Below are positions 10,085-22,500 of a stretch of DNA of 64,000 nt, piece by piece; the stretch's first letter is position 1, and each line of letters starts with the position of its first letter. Source of the DNA: Chondrilla cf. caribensis (Eukaryota; Porifera; Demospongiae; Chondrillida; Chondrillidae). A program made the translations under genes and the position numbers. The stretch spans positions 2,353,940 to 2,417,939 of the forward strand of contig OZ026563.1 of assembly GCA_964020155.1 (NCBI GenBank), read 5' to 3'. A model generated the notes under the pieces. That model searched no databases and was not told the origin of the DNA. It saw only the letters and a list, made by a program, of their open reading frames with translations.

Positions 10085-10175
10085 GGGAGCTTTGAGATGT
10101 GCTGAGGATTGTATAGTGTGTGTGCAGTGTGTGATGGGATGTACAGTATGTGATATGGTGAGGGCTGTAGGTCAT
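10085..10175. repeat. Short ~24-bp minisatellite, copy 1
   Basis: A few degenerate units related to GAGGGCTGTACAATGTGAT. Longer arrays lie at the same place in units 2 and 3. Confidence 0.55.
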
Positions 10176-10208
10176 CATGGTTATATTGTAACTGTCCATG
10201 TTTCACAG

Positions 10209-10313
10209 AGTGGCCTCGAAGCCTAGCTCAACCAGTATCATCAAGGAACTGTACTCAGTTCAAGGCAATGAGTACTGTGCTGACTGTGGAGCACCTAAAC
10301 CAAAATGGGCAAG
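10209..10313 (+). CDS. ACAP-like exon encoding the start of the ArfGAP zinc finger
   Basis: 105-nt exon after TTTCACAG and before GTATATG. It encodes a linker then the first zinc-ligand pair of the ArfGAP domain (NEYCADCGAPKPKW). The remaining ligands and the catalytic Arg would lie on later exons, which are absent. It is intact here, internally deleted in unit 2 and stopped in unit 3. Confidence 0.75.
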
Positions 10314-11018
10314 GTATATGAATTAACTGTGTGTGCCACATGGCAATGTGCTACAAACATTACGCATGCCAGCATGTGTAGCATGTGTTTTTGCCTACCT
10401 TTCATAGCATACTAAGGGGTCAGTTTACAGTATTGTTATATTTTAGAACATTATCATTGTATTTTTAAATTATTTCAAATTGCATTTAAATGCAATAATT
10501 ATTGTATTATTATTATCATATGTATTTAAATTTGTTAGTTATTATAATCATTGACAAACAGTATAGACAAAAGTGTATAGAAATATTATGATTAAAGAAC
10601 AAATTCAATATTGACAGTAAATTAAGTGTAAAATTTACGCCTATTACTTTAGCATCATTTATCCTCTCCAAAAATAAATCGGTTGCATATTTGTACATGC
10701 AGCCTTATGTCTAGTTGGTTCTTCTAATCACAAGAGAAGTTTCTCCATCAGAGTACAAAGTTGTCCTATTTTTTGTGTTTTTTTGAGTAAAAGGGCATAC
10801 AAAGCGAACACCAAAGGTGTACTCAAACAGTACCTGACTCTAGTACTGATTCTTGCAGGGCAAAATATGACAATTGGTTAAGGTTGTTCATTGCACTAGA
10901 CAGTAAAATTTCCTCTTTCTGGTATGTCGTGAAACTTTTATCACATGGAACCCGTGACCAATCTGCTAACATGAATGTGTAGAAACTGTTTGAAAGACAG
11001 TGTTGTTGAATTCACACC
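10314..11018. other. AT-rich intergenic stretch
   Basis: No gene is recognised between the last ACAP-like exon and the sulfotransferase-like gene. The sequence is shared with units 2 (about 37690-38300) and 3 (about 60705-61340), with many short indels. Confidence 0.4.
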
Positions 11019-11879
11019 TTAAAGTTGAAAACACTGGAAAAAACGGACAAATCTGTCATTACACGAATCAACAGAACGGGACAAATCCCATCCATGCCCA
11101 AAGGAGCGATGCAAGTGTTCAAATTCACTGAAGTAGCGATCAACAGGGTTCCTCATTACGGTCACATACTTGTACACACGGTTAGTCGTGTTATAATAAT
11201 AATAATCATCATTGGTCTCCAAGCCAAAATGGCCCTTAGACCTCAGATTTTTTTTTTTTTTGCAGTACTCTTCCTTCTTTGAAGGAAACATTAATTTTAG
11301 TTTAATAGTGTTATGTTATATGTTTCCTTATAGAAATCAGGTACACAATCTTGGAGCATAGTCCAGTCTGCGTGTACGCCACACTTCCAACCGGTGGTGT
11401 ACCTTGAAAACAGCCACGTGTCCTCTCCCAGACGTCTAGGACACGTACACATATGTACGAGTTGACTGTGTCCTCTTTGCGATACTGTGAAAGGATTTAT
11501 CGGATGTCGTACTTAATTGCAGGTTTTCAGGCCCGAGGTCGGCTTCAGTTCTAGGCCAACATAAACAAGGAGTGGGGAGTATCAGATCTAAAAGGTGGAG
11601 TCCGAACAATGAGCCAGAAGTCTTCTGAATGTGGAGAAATACCATGACGTCTCTGTCCTCGAAGTTAAACTTCGTGCTGTTGTTGCTAGCGCGGACCGTT
11701 GATTCTTTTGACACCGAACGGTTTGAGGACTCTACCTTTGCGGGGATCCATAACGATGGCATTTCACTCCGGTATACAAAATCGATGCGTATCCACTGAT
11801 TATGAGTGAATGCGATTAGCGATGTTCCCAGAATTGCACTGAGGAGAATGATGGCAGACACCTTCCTTTTTCTTTTCAT
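11019..11879 (-). pseudogene. Heparan-sulfate 6-O-sulfotransferase-like gene, N-terminal half, copy 1
   Basis: HS6ST enzymes are Golgi type II membrane proteins that move sulfate from PAPS to the 6-O position of heparan sulfate. The minus strand from ATG at 11879 gives a basic start and membrane anchor (VSAIILLSAILGTSLIAF), a lumenal stem with NRS and NST sites, then the PAPS-binding loop DVMVFLHIQKTSGSLFGLHL. Family members I know have IQKTGGT here. A second frame at about 11338-11450 gives CTCPRRLGEDTWLFSRY then the segment GWKCGVHADWT. A third piece at about 11040-11165 gives YKYVTVMRNPVDRYFSEF, the second PAPS motif. The first frame change needs a small intron or is a lesion, and the second needs an intron. 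The rest of the catalytic domain is absent. It is either a broken gene or a partial duplicate. Confidence 0.7.
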
Positions 11880-12188
11880 GGTGTTTCTTCCTTGGCCTAA
11901 GACATATCCAGTCTAGCTAGTTAACTGACTAGAATGACATCTACTGATCTAGTCGCTCTGTAAAATGTCTGTTCCTTTGTCCATCAAACGCCCAGAAGGC
12001 GTGGAGTTGGTGTAGCACGACGCCTTCACGTGCACGGCAATATTCTGCGAAACGGCGACGTTCCTGGAACGAAAAGTACTTGGAACGAAAAATCGTTTTC
12101 TCTTTCACTTTGTGAAGAGTTTATTCTTGAGGAGTAAGACTTAAGGAAAATCGAATAAGCTATCTCTACTGCAAAAGTAGCGTCAACC
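11880..12188. promoter_or_regulatory. Divergent promoter between the sulfotransferase-like gene and sacsin-like gene A
   Basis: 309 bases separate the two divergent ATGs. Inside lies TTCCTGGAA (12061-12069), a perfect STAT/GAS-type palindrome, and TTTCTCTTTC (12097-12106), an ISRE/IRF-type core on the other strand (GAAAGAGAAA). Both recur in units 2 and 3. No TATA box was seen. Function is inferred only from motif form. Confidence 0.5.
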
Positions 12189-12228
12189 ATGAGCGAGGCG
12201 AGCTCTGGTGATTCAGACGAAGAACCAG
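12189..12228 (+). CDS. Sacsin-like gene A, exon 1
   Basis: Starts at ATG in CAACCATGAG (purine at +4, C at -3), encodes MSEASSGDSDEEP and ends at CCAG|GTAAAG in phase 1. Unlike human sacsin there is no N-terminal ubiquitin-like domain on this or the next exon. Confidence 0.75.
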
Positions 12229-12304
12229 GTAAAGAGATTGTGTACTAATCTGCATGCATAAGCACGAGTTGAAATGGTTCTATGTTTCAAATGTCCCTAT
12301 TCAG

Positions 12305-12390
12305 GTCGTTTTGGCACTCGTCAGGCTCCACTAACAACGCGTCTAAAGAAGATTTTATCAGATTACCCACCAGGAGCCCAAATACTAAAG
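12305..12390 (+). CDS. Sacsin-like gene A, exon 2
   Basis: 86-nt exon (TTCAG|GTCG to AAAG|GTAGGT) encoding RFGTRQAPLTTRLKKILSDY and PPGAQILK, the strand and helix that lead into the first ATPase module. It ends in phase 0. Confidence 0.8.
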
Positions 12391-12497
12391 GTAGGTCTGC
12401 GTTATTCTGATCTATTGCATGGGACTCAGTGAGTAACACACATCACAGTGCTCGTGTGGATTGCATTAACCAACATTCGCCATTCTCTTTGGTATAG

Positions 12498-12756
12498 GAG
12501 TTGATCCAAAACGCCGACGATGCTGGTGCTACAAAGGTAGCTTTCCTGATTGATCCAAGAACACACCCAAACGAGGACTTACTGATGAAGTCCTTGTCAG
12601 AGCTTCAAGGACCTGGTCTCCTAGCTTGGAACAATGCATCATTTGAAAAGGGAGACTGGACCAATATTGGAAGACTGGATCAGAGTTCCAAGGAGGGGAA
12701 AATTCTGAAAGTAGGACGATTTGGGATTGGATTTCAGTCAGTCCACCATATCACAG
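12498..12756 (+). CDS. Sacsin-like gene A, exon 3: first Hsp90-like ATPase box
   Basis: 259-nt exon from TATAG|GAG to CACAG|GTGAAT. It encodes the GHKL N-box ELIQNADDAGATKV at residues 43-56 and the glycine box GRFGIGFQSVHHIT near residues 115-128. It ends in phase 1 and splices to exon 4 at 13593. Confidence 0.85.
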
Positions 12757-13592
12757 GTGAATACAATATCTCCCTATTAATAATGGCAATCAGCTATTAA
12801 TAGCAGATTAAAATAGTATGAATTTAACATGAGTGTCCATTTTAGTAATTCGTTTCGTTAAAACCACATTTGTTACACATGGGATTCAGTAAAAACTAAT
12901 TTTGAAGGTGCTAAACATTGTCAAACAATGATTTTAAATGTACTTGTAGAGCTGCTGTATGGCCAGCCTCCTCTCCAGATCTCTCCCTACTGTAGAGTGA
13001 TCTGGCATATTTGCTCAATATTTTGACTAAACAGAAAATTAGAGTATAAAACATAACATAGCATAACCCCTCAAATATTGTGAAAAAATGGCAAAGATTT
13101 AAACATTATCTGATATTCACTCATTATAATGATTATCATTTATAATGTACAATAATATTATAATAATTGTACATTGAGATGGCCATGGTGAACGACCATA
13201 TCAGGGAAGAGCTAGAACACACAATGCATGGTAATCGGACGTTTTTACAACACTCATGAATTCTTGTTGCAACTCTTTATTGTGTACAACATGTGATTGC
13301 ACATGTTAGAGTATCTATACATAACCGAGCAAATAAGGCTCCAAATAAAGAATAGAGGCAATAAATTTACATACTGTATGGCAGGAAATTTTGATGGGAA
13401 TTATGTTTGGGAAATTTCTGGAAATTCAGACTTCTTGAAGGCAAAACCTCAAGTGTGTGTACTAGTAGAACACATAACCTACTATTATAATAATATTATG
13501 TATAGAACTGTACATCATACTCATACAATATTATTATAATCAGCCATTTGCAAAAAGTAAATTTCAATTTGACATTTCTTTCTCCTTTACAG
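12757..13592 (+). other. Intron 3 of sacsin-like gene A
   Basis: 836-base AT-rich intron with GT and AG ends. It is far shorter than the 2203-base counterpart in gene B, which carries inserted sequence. Confidence 0.75.
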
Positions 13593-16500
13593 ATATTCCC
13601 ATTATTATCAGTGGTGACACAGTTGGCATCATTGATCCCCATACCCACTTTATATGTGACATGGAATTGGAAGATGAATCCAGTACTGGGAAGAGATTTC
13701 CTCTTCGTAAGGCAAATCGTCACAAGGATCAGTTCGCACCTTTTGAAAATCTCTTTGGATTTACATCCGACACAAGCCACTACAATGGGACATTGTTTCG
13801 TTTTCCCTTCAGGAGGACCTCGTACCATAAAACCTTCTCAAGGAAGGAGCTGAAGTCAAAGATTTCAGACAAAATATTTACAGCAAAAGGAGCTGTACAG
13901 GAGCTCTTTGATACACTCTGTGAAGAGGCTGCACATCTACTGTTATTTCTGAAATCCATAGAGTCTGTTGAACTGTACACCTGGGACACAGCCGAGAATA
14001 AGATGAAACTGTTTCTTCAAATTTCTCTTTCAGATAGCTGTCTTCCCCACGTTCGACAGTTTCGCCAGACCTGCCAAAACAGTTGTCAGTTCGATCGGTC
14101 AACCACTGTACTGGCAACCTGCTGTGTGTGTCTCCTCTCGCAATCAACTCAGAAGCAGTTCAATTGGCTGTTGTGCAGCACTGTTGGCAGCTCTGATGCC
14201 AAGCTACTGGAGTTAGCCGCTAAGCTGAAGGTTACTCCGTGGTCTGCCGTTGCTGCTCCCTTGCCATTGTCGGTAACTGTGGAGTGTATTGCTAAATCCC
14301 ACCTTGTCTCACCTCAAATGAATAGTGAGACAGTCATGCAGACATTGTCCCAGCATTTCAGGACCCCTGCAGAGATCGCAGATGACTGGAGACCTCCAGA
14401 AGAACAACAAATCGGGTACCCTTTCTGCTTCCTTCCTTTGAAGGACCCCACAGGTCTTCGTGTCCAAGTCCATGGCTACTTCCGTGTTTCCAGCAACCGT
14501 CGTAGCATTGAATGGCCTTCTCCAGGTGATACTGGTGAGCAGGCTATTTGGAACCGGCACCTAGTTCAGACATCACTTGTGCCCTCATATGCCATTCTTT
14601 TGGCTGCAAAATCCTTCCTTTTCACCTACTCAAGATCCCTGATAGGCAAGCTTTTTTGGGACCCATACTCCTGGTGGCCCTTGGAACAAGAGATACAAAA
14701 CAGCCCTGTGTGGAGGGATATCCTCGAACCAGCCAATCTCTTACCATTCATGCGTGGGCTCAAGCTCTTTTGGAGTCCCTCTAACGGTGGTCAGTGGATC
14801 AAGGGTTCTGATGCTGTCCTAGTGACAGAAGGTACTCCGCCTCTCATTGTTCGCTTACTGATTTCCTTTGGCTGTCCAATTGTGAATCTACCTACTCCCG
14901 TTAAAGAAACCTTTAACTCTTTGAAGGACATAGATGTACTCAAGGAAGTCACTCCACAATATGTGCGAGAGCAGCTGAAGAAGATACCCAGCCAGTGCCT
15001 GAGAGACCTTGAACTCCTTGTTGCTGTACTGGAGTACATTGTATCTGACCTCTCCAATAATTATTCAGTTCTTGAAGGTCTTCCCGTCATCCCTGTAGCT
15101 AACTCGGAATCTGCACCTGTATCATTTTGTAGGTCAAATCTTCCCTGGGCCACTGAGAGAATATTCGTTGTCACTGATCCTGATGTGTACGAACTTCTCC
15201 CGAATCTTAAGGATAAGATGATTTATCCTGATCTACCTGATCACCTTACAAGTATATTCCTGAAGATTGCTCGTACGGGAGAGTACACATTAGCAGAAGC
15301 CACACCGAAGGAAATCTGTCCACAGCTCATTTCCGAATCAATGAGAAAGTGGATTGGCAAACTGTCACACAGAGTACAGTGGACACCAGAAAGAAATGGT
15401 ATGCCTGGGAAGGACTGGCTGAAGCTGCTGTGGAAGTGGACACAAAAGAATGGTGTGTCCTTGCTTGAATTAGAGGGATTACCCATCATTCCTCTACAGT
15501 CAATAGATGTCACTACATCGTCTTCTCTGGAGTTAGTCTCGTCTGACTCCAACCTGTTTTGCCTGAGACGTCCTGCACAGAGTGGTAGTATGCCTGAAGA
15601 AATGTACAGTATAGCACAAACTTTGGGTTGTACTCTCATTGACCACTCCAGCATTTTTGTACACCACACAGAAGAACTGGAACAGCTATTCCCTACAATG
15701 ACTCCACAATCACTGCTCAGTAAAATGAGGTCCATGCCACGGATCATCAACAAAGTTATATCTTTGGTAAATGAGGACAAAGATATCCTGAGGACATTTC
15801 TCTTTCAAGTATTGCTACAGAGACCTCAGGGTGTTTGGGGATACTTGAAATCATTTATATCCACCCCGCATGGTGACCAGGTGTCTCAGGACCTAATAGA
15901 CTTCTTCAAGTCTCTGCCATTTTTTGCCGTAGGAGTCGGTGCATCATCTGTTTCCTATGTGAATCTTTCTGATCCTTCTGTCATTTTCCCTCCTAACGAC
16001 ATCAATAACTTCCCTAGTGATGTTCAATTCCCTCCCAAAGTCCTCCGAGTGTCACCCTCAGAGAGGACTGGTTACAACATCCTGCTGAAGGAACCTGATT
16101 CTCATAGTCTCTTCATTACTAAGTGTGCATCTTTTGCCTTGAATTTCACTTCTGCTATGAAACCTAAGGCCTTCATCTGGATATTAAAGCAGTATCGGTC
16201 AAACAGGGATCAGGATGTGCGGGAGTTCTTGCGTGGAATAAAATTTCTACCTTCAATGGATGGAGTTTGGAGACGAGCTGACCAGCTGTATGATCCTGAA
16301 GACAAGACACTGAAGCACATGTTATTCGACTCACAGTTGTCCTTTCCAGCATCTGAGTTCCAGTTCTTTCTCCCTGAACTGAGAGAGATTGGACTCCTGA
16401 CATGGAAGTCAGTAAAGGACAATCAATCCCTATTTGAGAACTTTGTCACAGACAGGGCACGAGCAATATCAAGGAGTTTGCCGTGTAACTATGATAAAGC

Positions 16501-19500
16501 TAAAGAATGTTCAAAGAGTATTTTGAAAGCAATACTTGTGAGGGATAATTACAGTGCCACTTTTTTGCCTCAGCTGAAAGAAATCAACTTTCTTGCATGT
16601 GAAGCCAATCCTCCTAAAACTTACCCTTCAGAGCTACACTGGGCAGGAAAAGGCATGCCTTGTTTCCTGAGACCAGTGTCAATGTGTACCGGGGGTAGAT
16701 TGGACCAAATGGCTCATCTTGTTGGATCCTCCATGCCAGTGGTGTCATCAGAGTATTTGGACACTATAGTCCAACTATATCCCAAGCCAGCCTTCAAGGA
16801 ATTTTTCAAGACCAGCAAGATGGATGCCGTCTGTCGGCACCTCACCAACATTGTATCCCTCCCTAAAGCAGTGTGTCAGAGGTGCGGACCTTACATCACA
16901 GAAACAATGGAGGATGTGTACAGATACTTGAACAAGAATTCTTCCACCATCAATCCACATCTTACGCCACGCGCAATGTGGCATGAGCAGATTCGCATGT
17001 TCTTGCCAATTGACATGGTTGCCAAAGAAACAGACGTTGATGTTTCCCTTGCTCCTTACCTGTACAGTCTCAAAGACATACCAGGAGCTCTCAGGTATGG
17101 AGAACTGTGGAATGCTTTAGGTATCAAGGCAAAGCACATTCCATCAGACTATTGTCAAGTCCTGGAGGAGATTCAGAGAGAAACAGTTGCTAAAGATCGA
17201 ACTCTCTCAGACCATCAGGTCACCATGGTTGTTCACATTTTACAGCTCCTTCATAAGCAGTCATTCTCAGGAAGTGTCCTTATGCCCACTGCTGATGGTA
17301 GGCTACTATCAACACAGAAATGTACTTATGATGATCGCAACCTCTCCGATGCAAAACAGGGTTTACTCAATACTCGCAAGGATATCACATTCACACACAG
17401 GGATATCCCAAAGGCTATTGCAATATTCTTTAAAGTCCCTCCTATTTCAAGTAAGATTGCCAAGCCGAGGGGGTTCCAAGTGAGAAGTAATGTCCAATTC
17501 AAAGGTCAAGAAATCCCTCTCACGAGGCGAATCAGTAATATCATCAAAGACTATGAAGACAGGATTGATGTATTCAAGGAGTTAATCCAGAATGCTGATG
17601 ATGCTGGTGCTACAGAAGTGAAGTTCTTGATCGACTGGAGACAACATCCAACAGAGGACCTGATGTCAGAAGGCATGAGGCACTGGCAAGGACCAGCACT
17701 GTACGCCTACAATGACGGTGTTTTCAGAGATGAAGACTTTGAACATATCTGTAAAGTTGAAGGTGGCACAAAACTAAACGATCCCACTAAGATTGGTCGA
17801 TTTGGTCTTGGTTTCTGCTGTACCTACCAGTTGACAGATGTCCCTAGCTTTGTCAGTAGGAGGCAGTTTGTGGTATTTGATCCACACTTGCATTACCTTG
17901 GGGAAAGTGCATCCAACCAAACTGGGATCATGATTGACTATGTGTCTGAAAATGCTGATATGATGTCATTTTATAAGGACCAATTAGTGCCATTTCAAGA
18001 TGTATTCGGGTGTAATGTACTAAATCTGCCAAGTGAAGGGGACAGTGGCTATCCTCACACACTGTTCAGGTTCCCATTCCGGACAAAGTCCACACCAAGG
18101 TCTGACATCTGTGGCAAGGTATTTGATGAGGCTACAGCTTGTGAATGGAAAGAGTCCTTCAAAACATCGGCTGACAGAATGCTGGTGTTTCTTCGACATG
18201 TCAACAAAGTAGAGCTTTATGAGGTGAAAAGGGGATCACCTGTTGCTGCCATGAAGTGTGTCTGTTCGGTGACTTCAACGGTTGAGGAACACAGGGGTTC
18301 TTCAGATCTAGTGCAAGAATACAGACTGTCACTGCAGCAGTCCTCACAGTACCTGTACAGCAGGCCAATGGAGAGGAAAGGGATGAAAATCAAGAGAGTT
18401 GTCATTAAAGTTTTCAAAGGCGCGGACAGTCCTAAATCTAAGAAGTCGAAAGGTGGCAAACTTGTATCGGATGTTTCACACCAGCTGTGGATGGTGTCGT
18501 CTGTCCTGGGAAGTGGTGATAGCCTCAGAATGGCATGCAGTGCCTATGGCAGATCTAAAGGCTTGGTACCTTTAGCTGAAGTAGCAGTCAAAGTAGGTAG
18601 AGAGGGGTCTCTACTGCTCCCAAAACCTTGTACAGGACAAGTTTACTGCTTTCTACCACTTCCAGTATCCACCGACCAGAAATGCTTGATAAATGGCTAC
18701 TTTGAAGTGTCTACTAGTCGTCGCAACCTCCTCCACCTACAAGCTAGGCAGTTGGGAGAGAAGAATGATGAACATCAGTGGAACCGCTGTCTTATCCAGG
18801 ATGCACTGTCAGAGGCATTTGGAGACATGCTGGCAGACCTTCAAACATGCAACTGTGATAACATTCCATTACCAGACAGCTTCTTGGCCAGCTATTACTG
18901 TATCTGGCCCATCCTAGACTCTCAGGATGACATCAGTAGAGAGTTGAAGGGTGAGTTCATGAGAGGTCAGCTACTGTCTGCTGACCCTCGGCCACTATTC
19001 TACACACAGTCGTGTGAGTGGTGTAGTTGTGGAGCTGTTTCTGTACTGAGTAAAGCCTTCCGGACAATCTTTGCCAAAGCTGTTCCTGATGCAGTTACAA
19101 TATTGACAAAATATGGAAACAAACAAGTAGCATTGGATGTACCAGAAGAAATATTGACAATGCTGCAAGGGAACATCAATGTGATCGAGCCCATGATGTA
19201 CATCAGAGATGTTTTGTTACCAAATCTGGAGCAGATTGGAAACGATGACAAAGAAATGAGAGACAGGCAAATAAGGCTCGTATTGCAGAGGTTCAAAGCA
19301 CTAGAAAGTGAAGATGAAGGGCTGACCCACCTCATGAGGAGACACTGTTGCATTCCTACTGAACCTCATGGTACTTTAAAGAAACCAGAAGATCTTATTG
19401 ACAGCAGTAGACCTCAACTTGCTGGTCTCTTTGATGTGGATGAAGAGCGTTTTCCTTTGAAAGATTTGCTTCAGCGCAAAGAACAAGCACAGACTCTACG

Positions 19501-22500
19501 TCAATTAGGAATGGCTGAATACACTTTAAGCGATGCTGATGTCATTGATAGAGCAGAAACTGTTCAAGTTATAGACTCTGAGAATGATGTGGAGAGGGCT
19601 AAGATGAGGAGTGCGAGATTACAGGACTACATAACCAAGAAAGGTTATCTTCCTGCTCACACCAAGAAAAAACTGGAGGATATCCCTTTCCTTCCAGTAA
19701 AGCAGCGACCTCCTAACATCAGTGTACCATGGTGTGGTGATAGTCATTTTGGAGCATCATCTCAAATGTATCATGGAAAACACATGGATCACATTTTCAC
19801 CACAGGCGTTGTTGCTGATTGCAAGTCCGACATTTATGATATCCTGCAGTTCCGACCCCGTCCCATTGCAAATGATGTCATCTGTCATTTGAACGCATTG
19901 CATGAATGGGAAAAGAGCCACAGTCCGCTACAAGGAGAAAACAAAGCTTTCATTTCCGATAGCATTGATTTGGTTTACACCTTCTTGGACTGGTCTGTAA
20001 GGCAAATGCAATACAGCTATCCACCCCAACCAGTTACCAACATATATTTCGACAGTGTCTGGGATGACAATAGTGGTACTTTTGTACAAATTGAGAAGCT
20101 GTCTCTTACATCACCAATTAGTGTGTCCCTTGCTCCTTATCGTTTGACAGAAAAAGAGATACCAGCATTGAGGAAACATGACACTCTTTGGACAGTGGTT
20201 AAAATTTCACAGTGTATATCTGTACAGGATTTTATTGACATCCTGGCAGAAATGGCTGCTTCTTCTGAACCACTCAATAAGGAGATGATAACTGGTATCC
20301 TTCAGTTCCTTATTGGCAACCTGAGTGAAGAACAAAAGAGAAATGTGTTGTTACCGACAACAATGTCAACACTAGTGCCATGTAACCAGTGTTACTATGA
20401 TGACCGACACTGGGATGAATGCAAGAGGGGATCTTACCTCTTCAAGAAGTACACTTTTGTTGACTCTCTTGTTGTGTCTCCACTATTAGCAGAGTACTTT
20501 GGAGTCTGTCCAATATCCAGCAAACTAGGGAATCCTGAGAAGCTCATGATGAAGTATGAAGAAAAAGGTCAAAGGCTTCCAGTATCGCGAAGAATTAACA
20601 GAATCCTAACAGAGTACAAAGAAATGAACGATGTTTTCAAGGAGCTGATCCAGAATGCCGATGATGCTGGTGCTACAGAAGTGAAGTTCTTGATCGATAG
20701 AAGACAGCATCCAACAGAAACTCTTTTCAAACAAGAAATGGAAGACTTACAAGGACCAGCACTGTATGCCTTCAACAACAGTGTATTTAGCGATGAAGAC
20801 TTCCAGAACATATGTGAGTTAGAAGGAGCCACAAAGAAAGACAATCCAACAAAAATTGGTCGTTTTGGTCTTGGATTCTGTGCCACCTTTCATTTGACTG
20901 ATGTCCCAAGTTTTGTTAGCCGAGACAAAGTAGTTTTTCTTGATCCTCAAATGAAGTACTTGAATAAGGTAACTTCTGAAGGAGGTGTACGGTTTAACTT
21001 TGTTAGTGAAAGAGATGAAATAGAGGAATTCTACCATGATCAGATGCTGCCATTCCAACATGTGTTTGGCTGTATGATACTTGGGTCAAAGGATGAGTTT
21101 AATGGCACACTGTTCAGGTTTCCTTTCCGGACTGTGGCACAAAGTGACAGTGAAATTAGTAAAGAGATATTTGATGATCAGAAAGTCAATGACGTGAAAG
21201 AGTCTTTCATGACCTCAGCTCACCTGCTTCCTGTGTTCTTACAACATGTGAAGAAGATTGAATTGTGGGAGATGGAGGGGAATGCTAAGGACCCTAGAAG
21301 CATGAAACTAGTGTTGTCCGTGGAACGTGATACACCTCGTTCATTCCACCCACTGGAAGTGTTCAAAGACAACAGAGATAGTGATTCCCTCCCACAGTAC
21401 TCAGCAACGGAGCAGTTTAGTGTGACTACGAAGAGGATGGGCATGAAGACAGGTTCCACCAAAAAAGTTCCTTCTAAAACAAAGACTAAACTATCCACTT
21501 CATCCACCAAGTGGATTGTTGCATCAGCTCTTGCCAGACCTGATTCACAGTCATGGAAATATGCCTGCTCCCACAAAAATGATGGACTTGTTCCTCTCAC
21601 TGAGGTGGCAATCTCCACAAAGGGACAGTCAATGATTCCCAACCTACGTAGTACAGGACGTGTCTACTGCTTCCTTCCACTACCCATTGTCATCAATGAT
21701 CTACCATGTATGATAAACGGATGTTTTGCTGTTCCTTCTAATCGCCGCACCTTAGAAGATCTGGAGAATGAAGATCAAAAAACATGGAATCACTTTCTTA
21801 TCAAAGAAGTATTAGTAGAAGCCTACCTCTCGCTACTACATTACCTAACAACCATTATGCCAACAGAGGAAGCTGTTTGGAAAGAATCACTAGTTGCATA
21901 CTACAAACTGTGGCCAATAGCTCGTTTGAGTCATCCTGTTAGCAAGGAGCTGCGTAAAGGATTCTTGACAGCTTTAAAGACCTGTCAACTCCCTTTGGCA
22001 CACATTCCATTACAGCACCGACAATGGCTACCTGTCAATCAAGTTAAAGTCTTAGAAGTTTCTTTCTATCTCTCTAAAGTTTTATCTCCAATTCGGAATG
22101 AAGTCCTGAAGGTATTGCTTGACAGGGGGTACCAAGTTGCTGAATTAACTCCAGACATTAGAAAATCAGTGACTTCTGAGTCCCACTCTGTAGTGTCTAC
22201 GTTCACCTTTTCCACATACTGCCATGATGTTCTGTTCAGCAATTGGGATGTGGATGATGCTGAATTAAGAGATAATCAGCTTCTTTATATTCTGGAACAC
22301 TTCAAGGCTTTGAAAGAAGAGTATGAATGGTTGGAAGACGTGCTGAAGACCTCTCCCTGCATCCCTTGTGAGCCTGACGGTACAAGATGCCTTCCAACCA
22401 CACTCATCTGTCCTGAAGAAATGCTGAAAGAGTTGTACCATGTGGAGGAGGGACGGTTTCCACAAGATAGATTCTTCGAAAACAGTGAAGTGAAAAAAAC

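Larger units (their letters stand above)
556..10313 (+). pseudogene. ACAP-like (BAR-PH-ArfGAP) gene fragment, copy 1, disrupted
   Basis: ACAP proteins are Arf GTPase-activating proteins that act on curved membranes through BAR, PH, ArfGAP zinc finger and ankyrin parts. Exons I can phase by eye: 556-630 (25 codons from ATG, ending at GAG|GTTAGT), 9322-9417 (BAR-like helix, IEKQ), 9645-9757 (PH start: SGYLFLGE, WRRHYFAL, LLVYQD), 9886-10024 (last PH helix, VKSWVISLNDAIKQSL) and 10209-10313 (ArfGAP start, CADCGAPKPKW). The phases of 9645-9757, 9886-10024 and 10209-10313 fit GT-AG junctions. Compared with units 2 and 3, BAR/linker exons and two PH exons are absent here. A 6.9-kb retroelement insertion sits in the early intron. 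The second half of the ArfGAP domain and the ankyrin repeats are missing from all units, so this is a partial duplicate. Family assignment rests on the PH core (LCTVK, FCFKVISPAK) seen in units 2 and 3. Confidence 0.75.

Noticed and set aside
15241..15780. Antisense frames of up to 179 codons inside sacsin exon 4
   Set aside because: Shadow frames opposite a conserved coding exon, with no recognisable domain.
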